NCBI GenBank assembly: GCA_900758315.1
Contig: CAAERF010000184.1
Span: forward strand, 1-12,675
Length of the DNA stretch: 12,675 nt
Origin: an uncultured Oscillospiraceae bacterium
Lineage (GTDB): Bacteria; Bacillota; Clostridia; Oscillospirales; Oscillospiraceae
Direction: 5' to 3'
This document shows, in pieces, positions 11,377-12,675 of the stretch. A model generated the notes under the pieces. The model worked only from the letters and a program-made list of their open reading frames with translations. It searched no databases and was not told the DNA's origin. A program made the position numbers and the translations under genes. The stretch's first letter is position 1; each line of letters begins with the position of its first letter.

Positions 11377-12606
11377 ATGACACTGTATGACGAATTGATC
11401 GCCCGTGGCCTGATCGCCCAGGTCACCGACGAGGAACAGGTAAAGGAACTGATCAACAACGGCAAGGCGACCTTCTATATCGGCTTCGACCCCACTGCCG
11501 ACTCCCTCCACGTGGGCCACTTTATGGCGCTGTGCCTGATGCGCCGGCTCCAGGCCAACGGCAACAAGCCCATCGCCCTGCTGGGCGGCGGCACCGCCAT
11601 GATCGGCGATCCCTCCGGCAAGACCGATATGCGCAAGATGATGACCCGGGAGGACATCGAGCACAACGCCGCCTGCTTTAAAAAGCAGATGGCGCGGTTC
11701 ATCGACTTCTCCGACGGCAAGGCGCTGATGCTGAACAACGCCGACTGGCTGCTGGATCTGAACTACGTGGACCTGCTGCGGGAAGTGGGCGCCTGCTTCT
11801 CGGTGAACAACATGCTGCGGGCCGAGTGCTACAAGCAGCGGATGGAGCGGGGCCTGTCCTTCCTGGAGTTTAACTATATGATTATGCAGAGCTACGACTT
11901 CTACCACCTGTATCAGGAGTACGGTTGCAACTTCCAGTTCGGCGGCGACGACCAGTGGTCCAATATGCTGGGTGGCCGGGAGCTGATCCGCCGCAAGCTG
12001 GGTAAGGAGGACGCTCAGGCCATGACCATCACCCTGCTCCTCAACAGCGAGGGCAAGAAGATGGGTAAAACCGTCTCCGGCGCCGTCTGGCTGGACCCGG
12101 AGAAAACCAGCCCCTACGAGTTCTACCAGTACTGGCGCAACGTGGAGGATGCCGACGTGATCAAGTGCCTGAAGATGCTCACCGACGTGAGCCTGGAGGA
12201 GATCGCGGAGATGGAGACCTGGCAGGGTGAGGAGCTCAACAAGGCAAAGACCGTTCTGGCCTACGAGCTGACCAAGCTGGTCCACGGCGAGGAGGAGGCC
12301 GAGCGTGCCCAGAAGACCGCGCAGGGCCTGTTCTCCGCCGGCGGCGATCTGTCCAACATGCCCACCACCGAGCTGACTACTGACCAGTTTGTGGACGGCA
12401 GCATCACGGCAGTGAAACTGCTGACCACCGCCAAGCTGGCCGCTTCCAACAAGGAGGCCAAAACCCTCATCAAGCAGGGCGGCGTCCAGATCAACGGCGA
12501 GAAGGTGGAGGATTTCGCCGCCGCCTATTCCGCCGATCAGTTTACCGGTGACGGTCTGGTCCTGAAAAAGGGTAAGAAGGTGTACCGCCGCTTTATCGTC
12601 AAGTAA
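11377..12606 (+). CDS. tyrS: Tyrosyl-tRNA synthetase
   Basis: 409 aa, the normal length of bacterial TyrRS. It activates tyrosine with ATP and charges tRNA-Tyr. The class I signatures are HVGH (residues 45-48, in place of HIGH) and KMGKT (residues 228-232, the KMSKS-loop equivalent; B. subtilis has KFGKT). Tyrosine-site segments FYIGFDPTADSLH and GGDDQWSN are present. The C-terminal S4 RNA-binding domain is seen in EAKTLIKQGGVQINGEKV. The start MTLYDELIARGL is chosen because AAAGGAGAG (11361-11369) lies just upstream; the same frame is open further 5' only because it runs through the T-box leader. Regulated by the Tyr T-box described above; a further hairpin (CCTGGC/GCCAGG, 11318-11338) separates the T-box terminator from the ribosome site. 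Confidence 0.98.
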   Translation: MTLYDELIARGLIAQVTDEEQVKELINNGKATFYIGFDPTADSLHVGHFMALCLMRRLQANGNKPIALLGGGTAMIGDPSGKTDMRKMMTREDIEHNAACFKKQMARFIDFSDGKALMLNNADWLLDLNYVDLLREVGACFSVNNMLRAECYKQRMERGLSFLEFNYMIMQSYDFYHLYQEYGCNFQFGGDDQWSNMLGGRELIRRKLGKEDAQAMTITLLLNSEGKKMGKTVSGAVWLDPEKTSPYEFYQYWRNVEDADVIKCLKMLTDVSLEEIAEMETWQGEELNKAKTVLAYELTKLVHGEEEAERAQKTAQGLFSAGGDLSNMPTTELTTDQFVDGSITAVKLLTTAKLAASNKEAKTLIKQGGVQINGEKVEDFAAAYSADQFTGDGLVLKKGKKVYRRFIVK

Positions 12607-12620
12607 CATACGCGATGTTT

Positions 12621-12651
12621 GGAGACCGCGCCGCACGTCGGCGCGGTTTCC
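12621..12651 (+). terminator. Probable terminator after tyrS (no U-tract)
   Basis: GGAGACCGCGCCG (12621-12633) pairs with CGGCGCGGTTTCC (12639-12651), 13 bp with one G-T pair and a 5-nt loop. The sequence after it (GGTTATAGAG) has no T-run, so termination may be partial. Confidence 0.65.
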
Positions 12652-12675
12652 GGTTATAGAGAAAACGAAGGTTCC

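Noticed and set aside
11353..12636. Minus-strand 427-codon frame opposite tyrS
   Set aside because: Antisense shadow, rich in Leu/Val/Gln/His without domain motifs; tyrS is certain on the plus strand.
1..12675. CRISPR arrays, insertion sequences, toxin-antitoxin or defence operons
   Set aside because: No regularly spaced repeats, transposase motifs or defence-type domains were seen on either strand.

Overview
This is a chromosomal window from a GC-rich, Gram-positive, probably spore-forming anaerobe of the Clostridia. A gut Oscillospirales/Oscillospiraceae-type genome (Flavonifractor, Oscillibacter or Lawsonibacter-like) fits best. The reasons are GC-rich codon use, strong AGGAGG-type ribosome binding sites, a Spo0H-type sigma factor, a Tyr T-box, a DUF1858 protein, an aldo/keto reductase with iron-sulfur motifs, and an amidase subfamily that I associate with this group. 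The placement is an inference from pattern; no 16S rRNA is present.

Left part (1-5057, plus strand): the 3' end of ruvB (Holliday junction helicase); a sigH-type sigma factor behind a near-consensus promoter; a small two-part zinc-ribbon protein with a perfect palindrome beside its -10 and a strong terminator after it; a 71-aa DUF1858 'redox disulfide' protein with its own promoter; then trmK and a short-form Nif3 protein in the conserved overlapping pair (yqfN-yqfO in Bacillus subtilis). tRNA-Ser(GGA) follows with its own promoter and terminator, then an aldo/keto reductase with eight C-terminal iron-sulfur-type cysteines.

Middle part (5067-7991, minus strand): a complete proline biosynthesis operon in the order proC, proB, proA, with tight junctions (5-nt gap, then 4-nt overlap) behind a TTGACT-17-TACAAT promoter. 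ProB lacks the usual C-terminal PUA domain. Next is a leaderless amidase with a C-terminal SH3-like domain (minus strand), divergent from a Nudix hydrolase (plus strand).

Right part: tRNA-Val(GAC) with a consensus promoter and a very strong, nearly symmetric terminator. It borders an AT-rich island (about 9840-10990) that carries a lipoprotein with BspA-like leucine-rich repeats and a large non-coding stretch. Two non-coding items stand out here. One is a 123-bp, highly self-complementary, GC-rich element (9701-9823) between the tRNA terminator and the lipoprotein gene. The other is a compact promoter-hairpin-U-tract unit (10778-10869) overlapped by TTGAC/GTCAA repeats, which looks like a tiny RNA gene or an attenuated start. 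The window closes with tyrS, preceded by a complete T-box riboswitch whose UAC specifier, UGGU antiterminator bulge and terminator can all be placed.

Most of the window is ordinary housekeeping gene content. I found no CRISPR array, insertion sequence, prophage or defence system. The best candidates for something undescribed are the two non-coding elements around the AT-rich island.
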